A stretch of 64,000 bases of DNA from Enterocloster aldenensis. GTDB lineage: Bacteria; Bacillota; Clostridia; Lachnospirales; Lachnospiraceae. Below, in pieces: positions 62,555 to 64,000 of this stretch. The stretch covers positions 661-64,660 of the forward strand of contig NZ_QVEX01000019.1 in NCBI RefSeq assembly GCF_003434055.1, read 5' to 3'. Under the pieces are notes generated by a model. It saw only the letters and a list, made by a program, of their open reading frames with translations. It made no database searches and was not told the origin of the DNA. Both the position numbers and the translations under genes were made by a program. Position 1 is the stretch's first letter; each line of letters opens with the position of its first letter.

Positions 62555-63289
62555 ATGGATTATAAGGAAATGCCCCAGCTGGGGGATTTGAATATACCTT
62601 ATTATGTGCAGATTTACGATATTATTTACCAGCTGATCCAGGATGAGAAGCTGAAGGAGGGGGATTCCCTTCCGGGAGAGAACATCCTGGCAGAGTACTG
62701 GAACGTAAGCCGCAGTACGGTGCGTATGGCGGTGCGCAAGCTGGAAGAGGACGGTTATATCTATAAGATGCAGGGGAAAAAGACCACGGTAACGGGACAG
62801 CTGGCCAGGAATAAGGATGGGCTTCAGCATATTACCAACCCATGCCTTGTCAGCTGCGTGGATGCCATTACAAGGGTGGAGGCAGTCATCAGCGTCCAGA
62901 ACGGAGGACGGCTGATTGGCGATTTGCTGGGATATAACGGCAGGGGGTTCACGGCAGTGGCCGTGGACATGAAATATTTTGTAGGCGATGCTTACGTGGC
63001 GTCTTCGGTGGCAATCATCCCTGTGCTGCTTCTGGAAAAAGAGGAAATAGCAATTGATGATGAGGAAGGGCTGAAGGAATTTGCCCTTGCCTCCTTATAT
63101 AAGCAGGCGGAGCGTTCCAGGCTTTCCATGAGCGCTGTGGAGTGGTCCAGCGAGGTGGTGGACCAGCCCCAATGCCCCATTGTCATTGTAATGGATGAGG
63201 TGCTGTTTAAGGGCGAGGAGCCATTAAGCTATCACAAGTACAGGATGGATAGCAACTGGTACCGTTTTACACTGGACCGCAGACTGTGA
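62555..63289 (+). CDS. GntR-family transcriptional regulator
   Basis: A 244-residue regulator. The winged helix (about 14-80) shows PYYVQIYDIIYQLIQDEKL and NVSRSTVRMAVRKLEEDGYI; the rest is a UTRA-like effector domain. ATG 62555 lies three bases after the previous stop, with AAGGAG upstream. It probably controls the operon through the repeats at 60578-60610. Confidence 0.87.
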   Translation: MDYKEMPQLGDLNIPYYVQIYDIIYQLIQDEKLKEGDSLPGENILAEYWNVSRSTVRMAVRKLEEDGYIYKMQGKKTTVTGQLARNKDGLQHITNPCLVSCVDAITRVEAVISVQNGGRLIGDLLGYNGRGFTAVAVDMKYFVGDAYVASSVAIIPVLLLEKEEIAIDDEEGLKEFALASLYKQAERSRLSMSAVEWSSEVVDQPQCPIVIVMDEVLFKGEEPLSYHKYRMDSNWYRFTLDRRL

Positions 63290-63357
63290 CAAGTGAAACC
63301 TTCTGCTGAATAAGCAGTTTGTTAAAATAACATGTACGATTACAGGAGGAAATGGAA

Positions 63358-64000
63358 ATGAAGAAAAGAATCGTAAGTACCCTACTGGCGGCCGCCATGG
63401 CAGCATCCATGCTGGCTGGCTGCGGATCTTCCGCAAAAGAGACAGCAGCGGTGCAGGCAGGCAAGGAATCCCAGGCAGGGGATACCACGGCACAGGCGCA
63501 GGAGGAAAATGCAGATGACGCAGGTGCTTCTGACAAACCCCTGAAAGTGGTTTATCTGTGCAACGGCAACCTGGGCGACAAGGGCTTCAATGACTCCGCC
63601 GCAAGCGGCATGCAGATGCTGGCGGATAAGATGGGGGCCGAGGTCAAGACCATCGAGATGGGCAGGGACGAAACCAGCTACGAGGGCAATTATCTGGATG
63701 TGTCTGAGCAGGACTGGGACATGATTGTATCCGGAACCTGGTCTGTCAAGGAACTGGCCCAGGATATTGCGGCTGAGTTCCCTGATAAGAATTACCTGAT
63801 TTTTGACGTGTCGGTTGACAGGGACGTGGTGACAGAAGGCAATATGATGGGCGTTAACTACTACTCCAACCAGGCGGCATTCCTTTCCGGCGTACTGGCG
63901 GCCAAGATGCTGGATTCCGGTGATGCCAAGATTGATCCTTCCAAGAAGATTTTAGGCTTCGTAGGTTCCATGGATACGTCCAATATCAATGATTTCCTGG
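63358..64000 (+). CDS. BMP-family (PnrA-like) nucleoside-binding lipoprotein, partial
   Basis: The first 214 codons of a substrate-binding lipoprotein; the gene runs off the right edge. Signal peptide ends in lipobox LAGC, then an Ala/Glu/Gln-rich linker (about 25-55), then VVYLCNGNLGDKGFNDSA, the opening motif of basic-membrane-protein nucleoside receptors, and GVNYYSNQAAFLSGVLAA, the conserved middle. GGAGGA lies seven bases before ATG 63358, better than ATG 63352. ATPase and permease genes of a nucleoside importer are expected beyond the window. Confidence 0.88.
   Translation, partial: MKKRIVSTLLAAAMAASMLAGCGSSAKETAAVQAGKESQAGDTTAQAQEENADDAGASDKPLKVVYLCNGNLGDKGFNDSAASGMQMLADKMGAEVKTIEMGRDETSYEGNYLDVSEQDWDMIVSGTWSVKELAQDIAAEFPDKNYLIFDVSVDRDVVTEGNMMGVNYYSNQAAFLSGVLAAKMLDSGDAKIDPSKKILGFVGSMDTSNINDFL

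Noticed and set aside
61334..62830. Minus-strand frame of 498 codons opposite the nucleoside genes
   Set aside because: It is antisense to three genes with clear family motifs; its text is rich in His, Pro and Arg as expected for a shadow.

Overview
The window looks like a chromosomal segment from an anaerobic, spore-forming, low-to-mid GC Firmicute, most likely a gut Lachnospiraceae of the Enterocloster / Clostridium clostridioforme type. This is inferred from gene content: SpoVG, strong AAGGAGG ribosome sites, Lachnospiraceae-style Tad pilus genes without an outer-membrane secretin, GlgC/GlgD pairs, and several sugar ABC importers that lack their own ATPase. No rRNA, tRNA, CRISPR array, phage or transposase gene was seen.

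Layout. 0.6-7.5 kb: a short-chain dehydrogenase, a secreted NlpC/P60 lipoprotein, a VanRS-like response regulator and kinase, and an APH-fold kinase. 7.7-11.8 kb: glycogen branching enzyme and a GH13 hydrolase, a YaaL-like small protein and an ArsR regulator, all on the minus strand. 12.0-22.9 kb: a complete monoderm Tad/Flp pilus locus (prepilin peptidase, TadZ, TadA, TadB, TadC, a Flp pilin of 59 residues, a DUF5702-like protein, two TadE-like pseudopilins, a second prepilin peptidase and an FHA protein). 23.0-32.5 kb: housekeeping genes (rhomboid, HIT, sigma factor, murG, MTA/SAH nucleosidase, pgi) with a gene-free, repeat-rich stretch at 28.4-29.7 kb. 32.5-39.8 kb: a LacI-controlled fructoside locus (GH32, ABC importer, GH172). 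40.1-49.3 kb: an SDR, a coiled-coil membrane protein, a divergent ribbon-helix-helix pair and a second sugar ABC operon with a beta-helix protein and an AEC transporter. 49.4-60.3 kb: a YhaO/YhaN-like DNA repair pair, asnS, glgCD, spoVG, tspO, adenosine deaminase and a flavoprotein. 60.6-64 kb: a nucleoside salvage operon running off the right edge.

Functional links. Glycogen synthesis is split between glgB (8 kb) and glgCD (54 kb), with pgi (31 kb) connecting to glycolysis. Adenosine deaminase, nucleoside hydrolase, uridine phosphorylase and the BMP lipoprotein form a purine/pyrimidine salvage group. The GH32 plus GH172 pairing suggests use of fructans containing both beta- and alpha-linked fructose or difructose anhydrides.

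The most unusual signal is a family of palindromic elements (about 163-218 bp, 19-bp terminal inverted repeats). Four of the five copies start exactly at the TAG stop codon of a gene. Other points are a divergent RHH regulator pair with an array of GGTTC/GAACC operator half-sites, a TadC protein with an Ig-like outer domain, a TadE-like protein ending in two His/Cys motifs, and the relic of an amidohydrolase gene.
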